From: an uncultured Lachnospiraceae bacterium
Lineage (GTDB): Bacteria; Bacillota; Clostridia; Lachnospirales; Lachnospiraceae
Reading direction: 5' to 3'
Assembly: GCA_910578795.1 (NCBI GenBank)
Contig: CAJTSD010000011.1
Coordinates: 12,342-76,341, forward strand
DNA: 64,000 nt
Below the pieces are notes generated by a model. That model was given only the letters and a program-made list of their open reading frames with translations, made no database searches and was not told the origin of the DNA. This document shows positions 16,908 through 24,673 of this stretch, in pieces (the stretch's first letter is position 1; each line of letters begins with the position of its first letter). Both the position numbers and the translations under genes were made by a program.

Positions 16908-18644
16908 CTACTCGATTTGCCCTACATACTCCGCAATCACATCCCAAACTGCACTGTCCTCCAGTCCAAGCTTCCAGCTTGCAACGCCCTTAATACCCTG
17001 ACTTTGCATCACCTGAAGCTTCACCCGTATGGAATCCGCATCTTCTAACCAGCATTGGTAAAGCGTATCCCCCGACTGGTATTCGGCGTAATTCTGACAA
17101 AATTCATCTGACCACCCGGGCGTAACGCCGTTCTGTGCAATCCACGACGGTTCTGCCGACATCGCAATCGTGGAAGCCGTAAGCCCGTTCGGTCCCGTTT
17201 CCCAAATCCTTGTATAGAACGGAATAGCGTTGATAATCTTTTCTGCAGGCACAACCTCCTTCGTGTTGACAATGCCGTCCTCCACAAATTGAATTGACGC
17301 ATTTGAACCGGCAACGCCGCCGCCCACATAGTGCTCATCATATCCCATAATAATAATATAGTCCGCCACAATGCCCTGTTCTTTCCGATTATAATGCGCC
17401 GTATACTCGCTTGGCACATAATTGTCCACCGACAGCACCACGCCGCGCTTGCGCGTTTCTATCGAAAGCTCCCGCAAAAACTGCACAAAATGCGTTCCCG
17501 CAGAGCTTTTCACCTTCTCAAAATCAATGTTAATACCATCAAGTCCGTAAGTATCCACCTCATTCATCAGCGCGTTTATCAAAACCCTGCGCTTGTCCGA
17601 CGAAGACAAAAGCGCGTCAAAGTCAATGGTAACGCCATATAAATTGGTACTGTCCACATCTGTCACAAGCGCCCAAACATCCACACCAAGCTCATGTGCC
17701 TTTGACACATAGGACGCGTTTGCCAGACTGGAAATGCCGCCGTCATTATCCAACAGACGAAACCATGTCGGTGATACAACGTTAACCGCTTTCGTAGAGC
17801 TTAGTGCCTTTGCAAGGTAATTGCCGTCAACCTCCTCAAATACCTGATGAAAGGCAAGATTTACCATACCCTCCTTTTTCACATTGTTGTATACAATCTC
17901 CTGAAAATCCGTGCCGCACATCCTCTGCGATACGGTCTTGTCCGTCAAACGTTTATTCTCAACATATCCAATAATGGAGCTTTCCGTCTTAACCTTCGAC
18001 CAGTTTTCCATTTCCTCCAAAATAATCACCTGCGCGCCCGCCGGAAGCTCCTGTAAAATCGGGCTCTTAATGCCTCCCTGATAGCGCACGGCAGTCTTTT
18101 TTGTAAGCCTCGCCGAAGTGTACTCGTCCCACTGCGTATAGACTTGTATATGTTCAGGCTCCGTAAATCCGTAATATTCAAAATTTACAAATTTTTCCAA
18201 ATAGCCTGCCCCGATATAAAGGACATCACCATCATAGAAAGCCGCCATATAATTCGGATCGGTTGAACCGATCTCCTGCGGCACATCAGAAACATACATT
18301 GTATTGCTGCTTTCCCCGATATTAACGCGAATTACGTCAGTGTCGGTCGTAAAAAGCAGCACCTTTTCGTCCGGGTTGACATAAAAGCGGTCGGTAAAGT
18401 ACTTCTCAACCGTTGAGAGCGTAAAATAATGCGTGCCATGCACAAATTTTGCCTTATCCTCCAAAATCTCATCCTGAAGGACAATCGCACTATCACTGTC
18501 CTCTGTAAGACTGAAATACTCGTTTAAGTCAGCGTGCTCTCTTGAGTATGAGAACCGCTCCAAAAGTTTTCCCCCAAATGCCACCGCCACAATCAAAAGA
18601 ATGAGAACGATCGGCACAAGTACCAAAATAATCCTTTTTTTCAT
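16908..18644 (-). CDS. Membrane-anchored glycoside hydrolase family 18 protein with SH3-like domain
   Basis: Probable surface enzyme acting on peptidoglycan or another GlcNAc polymer. The ATG at 18644 follows ggaggt. An earlier in-frame start at 18668 would include that site. The 578 residues have a single N-terminal membrane segment (about 4-24), a copper-amine-oxidase-like beta region, and an SH3-like domain at about 185-235. A GH18 barrel follows at about 260-575. The catalytic DGINIDFE at 369-376 keeps all three acidic residues, with Glu376 as the acid. Related proteins include spore cortex and cell-wall glucosaminidases. It stands alone on the minus strand. Confidence 0.88.
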   Translation of the reverse strand: MKKRIILVLVPIVLILLIVAVAFGGKLLERFSYSREHADLNEYFSLTEDSDSAIVLQDEILEDKAKFVHGTHYFTLSTVEKYFTDRFYVNPDEKVLLFTTDTDVIRVNIGESSNTMYVSDVPQEIGSTDPNYMAAFYDGDVLYIGAGYLEKFVNFEYYGFTEPEHIQVYTQWDEYTSARLTKKTAVRYQGGIKSPILQELPAGAQVIILEEMENWSKVKTESSIIGYVENKRLTDKTVSQRMCGTDFQEIVYNNVKKEGMVNLAFHQVFEEVDGNYLAKALSSTKAVNVVSPTWFRLLDNDGGISSLANASYVSKAHELGVDVWALVTDVDSTNLYGVTIDFDALLSSSDKRRVLINALMNEVDTYGLDGINIDFEKVKSSAGTHFVQFLRELSIETRKRGVVLSVDNYVPSEYTAHYNRKEQGIVADYIIIMGYDEHYVGGGVAGSNASIQFVEDGIVNTKEVVPAEKIINAIPFYTRIWETGPNGLTASTIAMSAEPSWIAQNGVTPGWSDEFCQNYAEYQSGDTLYQCWLEDADSIRVKLQVMQSQGIKGVASWKLGLEDSAVWDVIAEYVGQIE

Positions 18645-19133
18645 CCGGATACCTCCAATCGTTCTCATTATAGCAAATTATTGCTGTTTCGTACACAAAA
18701 AGTTGCTGTTTTTGATTTTTTCTCTGATTTTTAATTTTTCTGATAGATTTCGGGACTTTAATATATTCACTGAAACGCTTACTTATGCAGAAATGATTTT
18801 TCTTTGGGAAAAATTTTCCCATTATTTACTTGAAAAAAGCTCCTATCATTTTTTTTCTGCATATGATAAGATGTAAGTGAATTATATGCTTTCAGATATG
18901 CCGATAAAGAGGGGGTTATATCGGAGTTTTGTTCTTGTATGATTCAGCCAAAGTCCAAAAGCTTTGTGTGATATATAAAAAATTAAAAATTTGAAAAAAG
19001 ATGCCTGAAACATGTACCTATTGTCAGAAATGTGTTGTATAATATATTAGTAATATGGATAATAAACGTACAAAGTATTGGCAAAATATTTTTAGTCAAT
19101 TTGCACAAGCTAATAAGACAATGAAATAAAAAT

Positions 19134-19275
19134 CAGCCTGTACGCATATTCTGAAATAATTCTGCAATCATGTATTACACCGCTTTCTGCTAAAAACCTT
19201 CCTTTCCTGTACGGTTTTGTCGCAGGGACATCTTACAAGTAAATTATTAGCATAAAACAAAAATTTATGCAGGCT
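19134..19275 (+). other. Inverted-repeat-bounded segment, possible structured RNA
   Basis: The left end (cagcctgtacgcata, 19134-19148) pairs with the right end (tatgcaggctg, about 19265-19275) with a small bulge, so roughly 140 bases could fold as one closed structure. No open reading frame is present. I see no feature that ties it to 6S RNA or another named family. Confidence 0.3.
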
Positions 19276-19308
19276 GAAATGTAATAATTTGCCCGAAATG
19301 TAATAATT
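19276..19308. repeat. Tandem 14-base direct repeat
   Basis: GAAATGTAATAATT occurs at 19276-19289 and again at 19295-19308, with 19-base spacing between starts. It lies about 100 bases upstream of the mecA promoter. It could be a pair of regulator sites (inference). Confidence 0.45.
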
Positions 19309-19406
19309 AATATGATTTTTGACCAATAACGTATGTTATTTTGACATTTGATACGATATAAACAAAAAGATAATATAAATTTTTTAAAAACAGTCGTTTT
19401 ATACTA

Positions 19407-19434
19407 TTGACTTGGGCTTTCTTTACATTATAAT
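19407..19434 (+). promoter_or_regulatory. Promoter of mecA
   Basis: TTGACT (19407-19412), a 16-base spacer and TATAAT (19429-19434). The transcript would have a leader of about 165 bases. That leader holds GACGAGATTCGTCAC twice in tandem plus a third partial copy (19461-19502), and a hairpin formed by ggtatagtaaa and tttactataacc (19525-19565). Confidence 0.75.
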
Positions 19435-19609
19435 ATAGGTGAAAGTTTAACAGTCAATATGACGAGATTCGTCACGACGAGATTCGTCACGACAAAATTT
19501 GTAATAATTCTTGGTTTTAGTGAAGGTATAGTAAACGACAGACAGGATTGCCATTTACTATAACCCTCCGGGGGGATGCGCAGTTACTGAGCAAGAATGG
19601 GGGAAAATT

Positions 19610-20419
19610 ATGAAGATTGAAAAAGTAAATGATCATCAGATCCGTTGTACGCTGACCAAAGCAGACTTGGCGGATCGTGAATTAAAAATAAGTGAACTTG
19701 CATACGGAACAGAGAAAGCGAAAAACCTGTTCAGGGACATGATGCAGCAGGCATCCTATGAATTTGGTTTTGATGCGGATGATATTCCTCTTATGATAGA
19801 GGCGATTCCTCTTAATTCTGAGTGCATTGTTCTTGTGATTACAAAGGTCGAGGATCCTGAGGAGCTTGACACACGTTTTTCCAAGTTTGCGCCCTCTGCC
19901 ACCGATGACGATGATGAGGAGTATGATGATACACTTAGCGGCGTGCTGCAGAGTATTTCCGACGGAGCCGATGATGTACTGGATTTATTCCGGAAAATCC
20001 ATGACGGTTCCATTGCGGATACTATTGCAAACACAATGGATGCGCTTTCGGATTTGGGAAAACAGAACAGCAGACAGAATAGCCAAAACAAAGACAACAG
20101 TACCGCAAAGACAATACAGGGCATTGACTTGACGCGCTTATACGCGTTTGACAGTTTAAACCAGGTGACACGTTTGGCACATGTGCTGGACGGACATTAT
20201 GCCGGCAGAAATTCGTTGTATAAAAATGAAAAGCTCGGGAATTATGTTCTTGTTGTAACCCAGTCTGACCACACACCTGAGGAATTTAACAAGATTTGCA
20301 ACATGCTTTCCGAGTACGGAAGTCCCGAGAAGTTCGCGGCTGCAAGCGAGGCGTATATGGAGGAGCATTTTGAGGCAGTAATAAAGGATAAGGCAGTGCA
20401 AGTGCTGGCGAAGGTGTAA
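19610..20419 (+). CDS. mecA: MecA-type adaptor protein
   Basis: Adaptor that hands substrates to the ClpC-ClpP protease; in Bacillus it controls competence regulator turnover. The 269 residues have the N-terminal substrate-binding domain (about 1-85, opening MKIEKVNDHQIRCTLTKADL). A long acidic and Gln/Ser/Asn-rich linker follows (about 95-170), then the C-terminal ClpC-binding domain (about 175-269, with a conserved LARVLD-like LAHVLD and AYMEEH near the end). The family assignment is from overall pattern. The ATG is preceded by a G-rich aatggggg. It is a single-gene unit with an unusually long leader. Confidence 0.85.
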   Translation: MKIEKVNDHQIRCTLTKADLADRELKISELAYGTEKAKNLFRDMMQQASYEFGFDADDIPLMIEAIPLNSECIVLVITKVEDPEELDTRFSKFAPSATDDDDEEYDDTLSGVLQSISDGADDVLDLFRKIHDGSIADTIANTMDALSDLGKQNSRQNSQNKDNSTAKTIQGIDLTRLYAFDSLNQVTRLAHVLDGHYAGRNSLYKNEKLGNYVLVVTQSDHTPEEFNKICNMLSEYGSPEKFAAASEAYMEEHFEAVIKDKAVQVLAKV

Positions 20420-20455
20420 CGGGAGATATATCAATTCGTATCATGGAGATAGAGA

Positions 20456-20493
20456 GTCTAATGCTGTTTATGATTGCAGCATTAGGCTTTTTT
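20456..20493 (+). terminator. Terminator after mecA
   Basis: The sequences ctaatgctg and cagcattag form a perfect 9-base stem followed by gcttttttt-like sequence. Confidence 0.85.
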
Positions 20494-20574
20494 CATATAG
20501 AATTTAAGTCAAGATGCCATTTGTTATGTAACACATCACAAATTTTTGAAGTGGAAAAAGTGTATGGGTATAAT

Positions 20575-20617
20575 AAAAAAACGGGAGAATACACCTTACG
20601 GTAATTTTCCCGTTTTT
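20575..20617 (-). terminator. Terminator of the DUF1858 gene
   Basis: The sequences aaaaaacggga and tcccgttttt pair around an 18-20 base loop. On the minus strand the stem is followed by a T run, directly after the DUF1858 gene. Confidence 0.7.
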
Positions 20618-20640
20618 CCTTATTATGGCTTAATTTCCAT

Positions 20641-20835
20641 TTACGCAAGCTTCCCAATCTCTTCCATAAGACTGTCAATATCAAGCCCGTGAACCATCGC
20701 CGCTTCCTCCAAAGACTCGCCCTGCGCGGAAGGGCAGCCAAGACAGTGCATTCCCGCATTCATCAGAATGGGAGCCACGTCAGGGGTTGTCCTTAAAATT
20801 TCGCCGATTGTCATATCCTTTGTTATTTGTGCCAT
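20641..20835 (-). CDS. DUF1858 redox-disulfide domain protein
   Basis: A 64-residue stand-alone DUF1858 protein, a family often found with hybrid-cluster proteins and proposed to use a redox-active disulfide. Cys31 and Cys34 lie in the typical MHCLGCPSA motif, preceded by TIGEILR and followed by the helix SLEEAA. Length is normal. The ATG follows aggagga. It is divergent from the decayed HipA-like remnant. Its precise role is unknown, and an anaerobic redox function is inference. Confidence 0.88.
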   Translation of the reverse strand: MAQITKDMTIGEILRTTPDVAPILMNAGMHCLGCPSAQGESLEEAAMVHGLDIDSLMEEIGKLA

Positions 20836-21020
20836 GATAAAATCCTCCTGATTTCTATTTTGTTAAAATTTAGAGATTACGATTTACGCTACCATTCATT
20901 ATCGTACATCTTTGAAAAATTATCAAGCTTTGTAGAATTTTTAACAGAAATTTAATATTATTGACAAACCCTTATTTTGAGGGGGATATTTTTGATAAAG
21001 CATAAAAACGATATATCCTG

Positions 21021-21591
21021 ATGAAGGGGGGATGCGGCGTGAAACAGAAATCATTTGCAGTATCAGACAGCCTAAACGGAACTGAACTGAAAGCGGTCCG
21101 AAAAAAATTAAAGCTGACACAGGCAGAACACGAAGCGTTGAAAATACCGGCGCAAACATATCCTATGCGGCTGTCATATATGTATTATAATAATTTATGC
21201 ACAACCATCGACGTAAACGAACGGGAAAGAACAGTGAAAATATGCAACTACACAAACGACTATACATTCCGGGCATTCGGCAGAAACGAAAAACCGTCAT
21301 TTGAACAGTATGAGGCATTTTTGGAAAGCCGCTGTTTCCCAAGGATGAGAGATAAAATTTGAACAGGACAATAAGACAAACGAACGACAGTCATCAAAAG
21401 GAAACCAATCAAAATGGGTAAACAAAGAAACGTGGTATAAAGCGGACTATACGGGATATGATGGCAGAGTATATGACATCAAATTTGCTACAATATTCAA
21501 AATTAAAGGAAAAAGCACTCGGTTAAAACGCAATACTACTAACCATGATAATACAAATTCACCCGACTTTCAACCCTTTAGTAAATTTTAA
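21021..21591 (+). pseudogene. Decayed HipA-like gene pair (XRE-like/HipA-N fragment plus kinase-like N-terminus)
   Basis: A 113-residue frame (21021-21362) begins with a helix-turn-helix start (LNGTELKAVRKKLKLTQAEH). It then jumps directly to a segment like YPMRLSYMYYNNLCTTIDV and FLESRCFPRMRDK that in related clostridial proteins comes after about 50 more residues, so an internal deletion is likely. A second frame shifted by one base runs 21361-21591 and includes SKWVNKETWYKADYTGYDG, which resembles the N-terminus of the HipA-like kinase usually encoded next. It loses similarity and ends early. Both halves look broken. Assignment is from pattern memory. Confidence 0.6.
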
Positions 21592-21645
21592 CAAAAAATT
21601 CATAATTTTACCCACGCTGTACATGAAAAAGTACAAAGAATAATA

Positions 21646-21675
21646 TTGACGTGTATACAAAATTAAGGCTATAAT
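21646..21675 (+). promoter_or_regulatory. Promoter of the pyruvate formate-lyase locus
   Basis: TTGACG (21646-21651), an 18-base spacer and TATAAT (21670-21675). The leader would be about 115 bases long. The start codon at 21798 is preceded by a strong taggaggct. Confidence 0.75.
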
Positions 21676-21797
21676 ACAGTTAAGAATGTTAGACAAAAAA
21701 TAGTCAATACTACTTTGGTAATAACATTCGCAATTTCAGTAACCAGCGGTGTGAATGCCGCATAAAAAATTAAATTATATTTAGGAGGCTTTGCAAA

Positions 21798-23837
21798 ATG
21801 AGACCAGAATGGACAGATTTTGTAGGTGGAAAATGGGACAGCGAAATTAACGTACGTGACTTCATTCAGAGGAACTACGAGCCGTATGACGGAGATGAAG
21901 CTTTCTTAGCTGCACCTACGCAGAACACAAAGGATTTATGGGACATGGTACTTGATCTTCAGAAGAAAGAGAGAGAGGCCGGCGGCGTATTGGATATGGA
22001 CACAAAGGTTATCTCTACAATTACTTCTCACGGACCGGGATACCTTGACAAGAGCAAGGAAACAATCGTTGGTTTCCAGACAGATAAGCCGTTCAAGCGT
22101 TCTTTACAGCCTTACGGCGGTATCAGAATGGCAGAGAAGGCTTGCGCTGACAACGGATACGAAGTAGATCCTGAGGTGAGTGAGTTCTTCTCAACACACA
22201 GAAAGACACACAATGCAGGCTGCTTCGACGCTTACAATCAGGAAATGAGAGCTTGCCGTTCATCACACATTATTACAGGTCTTCCTGATGCTTACGGACG
22301 CGGACGTATCATCGGCGATTACAGAAGAGTTGCTCTTTACGGTATTGACAGATTAATCGAGGATAAGCAGGCTCAGAAGGATTCTACAGGACGCGTTATG
22401 ACAGATGACGTTATCCGTCTTCGTGAGGAGCTTTCAGAGCAGATGGTAGCGCTTAAGATGATGAAGGAAATGGCTGCTTCTTACGGCTGCGATATTTCTA
22501 AGCCGGCTACAAACGTACAGGAAGCAATCCAGGCTACTTACTTCGGATACCTTTGCGCAGTAAAGGAGCAGAACGGTGCGGCAATGTCACTTGGACGTAC
22601 TTCTACATTCCTTGATATTTATGCACAGAGAGATTTAAAGAACGGCACATTTACAGAGGAGCAGATTCAGGAGTTCGTTGACCACTTCATTATGAAGCTT
22701 CGTCTTGTGAAGTTTGCACGTACACCTGAGTACAATCAGATTTTCGCAGGCGATCCGGTTTGGGTAACAGAGTCACTTGGCGGTGTTGGCGTTGACGGAC
22801 GTCCTTTGGTAACAAAGATGTCATTCCGTTATCTGCACACATTGGAGAACCTTGGACCCAGCCCTGAGCCCAACTTAACAGTTCTTTGGTCTACAAGACT
22901 TCCTGAGAACTGGAAGAAATACTGTGCAAAGATGTCTATCCAGACTTCTTCAATCCAGTATGAGAATGATGACCTTATGAGAGTAACACACGGTGACGAC
23001 TATGCAATCGCTTGCTGCGTATCTTCAATGGTAGTTGGTAAGGAGATGCAGTTCTTCGGCGCTCGTGCAAACCTTGCAAAGTGTTTGCTCTACGCGTTAA
23101 ATGGCGGTGTGGACGAAGTAACAAAGAAGCAGGTTGGACCGAAGTATCGTCCGGTTGTCGGCGATGTGCTTGACTATGATGATGTATTCGCAAAATTCAT
23201 GGATATGATGGAGTGGCAGGCAGATGTATATGTAAATACATTGAACATCATCCACTATATGCATGACAAGTACTGCTATGAGAGAGCACAGATGGCTCTT
23301 CATGACAGAGATGTTAAGAGATATTTCGCAACAGGTGTTGCAGGTCTTTCTATCGTTGCTGACTCATTATCAGCAATTAAGTATGCAAAGGTAAAACCGA
23401 TTCGTGACGAGGACGGCATTATCGTTGATTTCGAGACAACAGGCGAGTTCCCGAAATATGGTAATGATGATGACAGAGTTGACCTGATTGCACAGGACAT
23501 CGTTCACAGATTCATGACAGCAATCAGAAGACATCACACCTACAGAAATGGTGTTCCTACAACTTCAATCCTTACAATTACGTCTAACGTAACTTATGGT
23601 AAGGCTACAGGTAACACACCTGACGGACGTAAGAAAGGACAGCCGTTTGCTCCTGGTGCAAACCCGATGCACGGACGTGATACACATGGTGCAGTCGCTT
23701 CACTGTCATCTGTATCAAAGCTTCCGTTCAAAGATGCACAGGATGGTATCTCAAATACCTTTACAATTATCCCGAACGCTCTTGGTAAGGAAGCAAAAGT
23801 TTTCTCAGGAGATATTGAGTTGGATTTGAGCAAGTAA
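21798..23837 (+). CDS. pflB: Pyruvate formate-lyase catalytic core lacking the glycyl-radical domain
   Basis: Converts pyruvate and CoA to formate and acetyl-CoA under anaerobic conditions. The 679 residues match PFL from the N-terminus (WTDFVGGKWDSEINVRDFIQ) through the paired active-site cysteines Cys406-Cys407 in IACCVSS. They continue to the conserved DGISNTFTIIPNALGKEA near the end. The protein then stops, about 80 residues short of the usual 750-760, and has no glycyl-radical loop. That loop is encoded separately at 24237-24476. Base quality looks native: codon use is strongly biased, as expected for a highly expressed gene. The stop is followed by a fresh ribosome binding site, not a shifted frame. 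It leads a three-gene unit. Confidence 0.96.
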   Translation: MRPEWTDFVGGKWDSEINVRDFIQRNYEPYDGDEAFLAAPTQNTKDLWDMVLDLQKKEREAGGVLDMDTKVISTITSHGPGYLDKSKETIVGFQTDKPFKRSLQPYGGIRMAEKACADNGYEVDPEVSEFFSTHRKTHNAGCFDAYNQEMRACRSSHIITGLPDAYGRGRIIGDYRRVALYGIDRLIEDKQAQKDSTGRVMTDDVIRLREELSEQMVALKMMKEMAASYGCDISKPATNVQEAIQATYFGYLCAVKEQNGAAMSLGRTSTFLDIYAQRDLKNGTFTEEQIQEFVDHFIMKLRLVKFARTPEYNQIFAGDPVWVTESLGGVGVDGRPLVTKMSFRYLHTLENLGPSPEPNLTVLWSTRLPENWKKYCAKMSIQTSSIQYENDDLMRVTHGDDYAIACCVSSMVVGKEMQFFGARANLAKCLLYALNGGVDEVTKKQVGPKYRPVVGDVLDYDDVFAKFMDMMEWQADVYVNTLNIIHYMHDKYCYERAQMALHDRDVKRYFATGVAGLSIVADSLSAIKYAKVKPIRDEDGIIVDFETTGEFPKYGNDDDRVDLIAQDIVHRFMTAIRRHHTYRNGVPTTSILTITSNVTYGKATGNTPDGRKKGQPFAPGANPMHGRDTHGAVASLSSVSKLPFKDAQDGISNTFTIIPNALGKEAKVFSGDIELDLSK

Positions 23838-23886
23838 TTCGGTTGAATTGTTTAGAGTACAAAACAGAAAGGAATAGGTGTAATCA

Positions 23887-24090
23887 ATGGACGAGAAATC
23901 AATGATTGATGACCTTGTGGCACAGCTTGATGCCGGATTTTCCAAAGATAAGGCTGTGGGACATTTCAATGTGAATGTCGACGAAGGTTCTTCTACAAAA
24001 GAGGTTGAAACACTCGGATGTACAGACTGTTCCGCTAATCCGATGGCGTGCAGTGTTCCGACATTGCATGAAGGGTTAGATAAAGAATAA
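23887..24090 (+). CDS. Small Cys-rich protein resembling the first half of the PFL radical domain
   Basis: A 67-residue protein in the pfl operon, 49 bases after the core gene, with its own gaaaggaa site. Residues 1-31 (IDDLVAQLDAGF, then GHFNVNV) align with the start of the 79-residue radical subunit (VDNLVSLLDGYA, then GHHLNVNV). It then diverges into a tail with Cys45, Cys48 and Cys55 (CTDCSANPMAC) and no RVSGYA loop. It therefore cannot carry the glycyl radical. I do not recognise a named family. Possible roles are a place-holder on the empty core, a metal- or disulfide-based oxygen sensor, or an assembly factor. All three are inference. Confidence 0.8.
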   Translation: MDEKSMIDDLVAQLDAGFSKDKAVGHFNVNVDEGSSTKEVETLGCTDCSANPMACSVPTLHEGLDKE

Positions 24091-24104
24091 AATTTAGGGA
24101 GGCG

Positions 24105-24196
24105 TATTCTAAGGCAGTAAATTGAATCAATTCGATTCAAACGCTGTCTTAGAGTATCAAATCCTTACATGCATGCCTGTGTTTATACAGGCTTGC
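24105..24196 (+). other. Two hairpins between the small pfl genes
   Basis: The first hairpin (24105-24156) has an outer stem tattctaaggcag/ctgtcttagagta and an inner perfect stem ttgaatc/gattcaa. The second (24171-24196) pairs gcctgt with acaggc with one mismatch in the extension. Neither has a T run, so they look like mRNA processing or stability elements rather than terminators. They lie directly upstream of the radical-subunit gene. Confidence 0.6.
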
Positions 24197-24236
24197 AAAC
24201 ATAGCAGATTTCATAAAATTTTAGGAGGTATGAAAA

Positions 24237-24476
24237 ATGGACAACGCAGCACAGGTTGATAACTTAGTATCTTTATTAGACGGTTATGCTACAAAGGGTG
24301 GACACCACCTTAATGTTAACGTATTGAACAGAGACACACTGTTAGATGCACAGAAGCATCCTGAGAATTATCCTCAGCTTACAATTCGTGTTTCTGGCTA
24401 CGCTGTTAACTTCATCAAGTTGACACCGGAGCAGCAGGCAGATGTTATCTCTCGTACATTCCATGAGGCAATCTAA
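24237..24476 (+). CDS. Separate glycyl-radical subunit of pyruvate formate-lyase
   Basis: A 79-residue protein equal to the C-terminal domain of a normal PFL and to the spare-part protein GrcA/YfiD. The radical glycine is Gly54 in RVSGYAVNF. It is preceded by GGHHLNVNVLNRDTLLDA and PQLTIRVSG, and followed by LTPEQQADVISRTFHE. Core (679) plus this subunit (79) gives 758 residues, and the radical glycine would fall at 733, close to Gly734 of E. coli PFL. PflA should make the radical here. The ATG follows a strong ttaggaggt. Unlike GrcA, this appears to be the only radical domain for this core. Confidence 0.93.
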   Translation: MDNAAQVDNLVSLLDGYATKGGHHLNVNVLNRDTLLDAQKHPENYPQLTIRVSGYAVNFIKLTPEQQADVISRTFHEAI

Positions 24477-24488
24477 TTGTAAATGAAT

Positions 24489-24534
24489 AAAAGCCGTTAC
24501 TTTGTGATTAAAAACGCAGAGTAACGGCTTTTTT
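24489..24534 (+). terminator. Terminator of the pfl operon
   Basis: The sequences aaaagccgttact and agtaacggctttttt form a long stem with a T run, 12 bases after the radical-subunit stop. Confidence 0.9.
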
Positions 24535-24673
24535 GCATGGATGCTTTTTATATCAGTTCTTATGTTTACAATGCATTGTCTGGATTGTTTAGACATGATA
24601 TAATGTACAGTATAAGTTAATACAACATGAATCTGTGTAAGGTGCAGATTACAAAACAAGAAAGAGGTGTTTT

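Larger units (their letters stand above)
18645..19609. other. Long gene-free stretch upstream of mecA
   Basis: I find no supported coding sequence in these 965 bases. They are AT-rich. They hold a TATAAT at 19038-19043 with no clear -35, an inverted repeat framing 19134-19275, a 14-base direct repeat at 19276-19289 and 19295-19308, and the mecA promoter at 19407-19434. A structured leader at about 19435-19609 follows. The size and the number of repeats suggest a regulatory or small-RNA region. Confidence 0.6.

Noticed and set aside
19134..19275. 6S RNA
   Set aside because: The length and closing stem are suggestive, but I could not identify the central bubble or conserved bases, so only a generic structured segment is listed.
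21798..24476. Pyruvate formate-lyase as one gene broken by sequencing errors
   Set aside because: The pieces are separated by 49 and 146 bases, and each small gene has its own start codon and strong ribosome binding site. The middle protein also differs from the radical domain.
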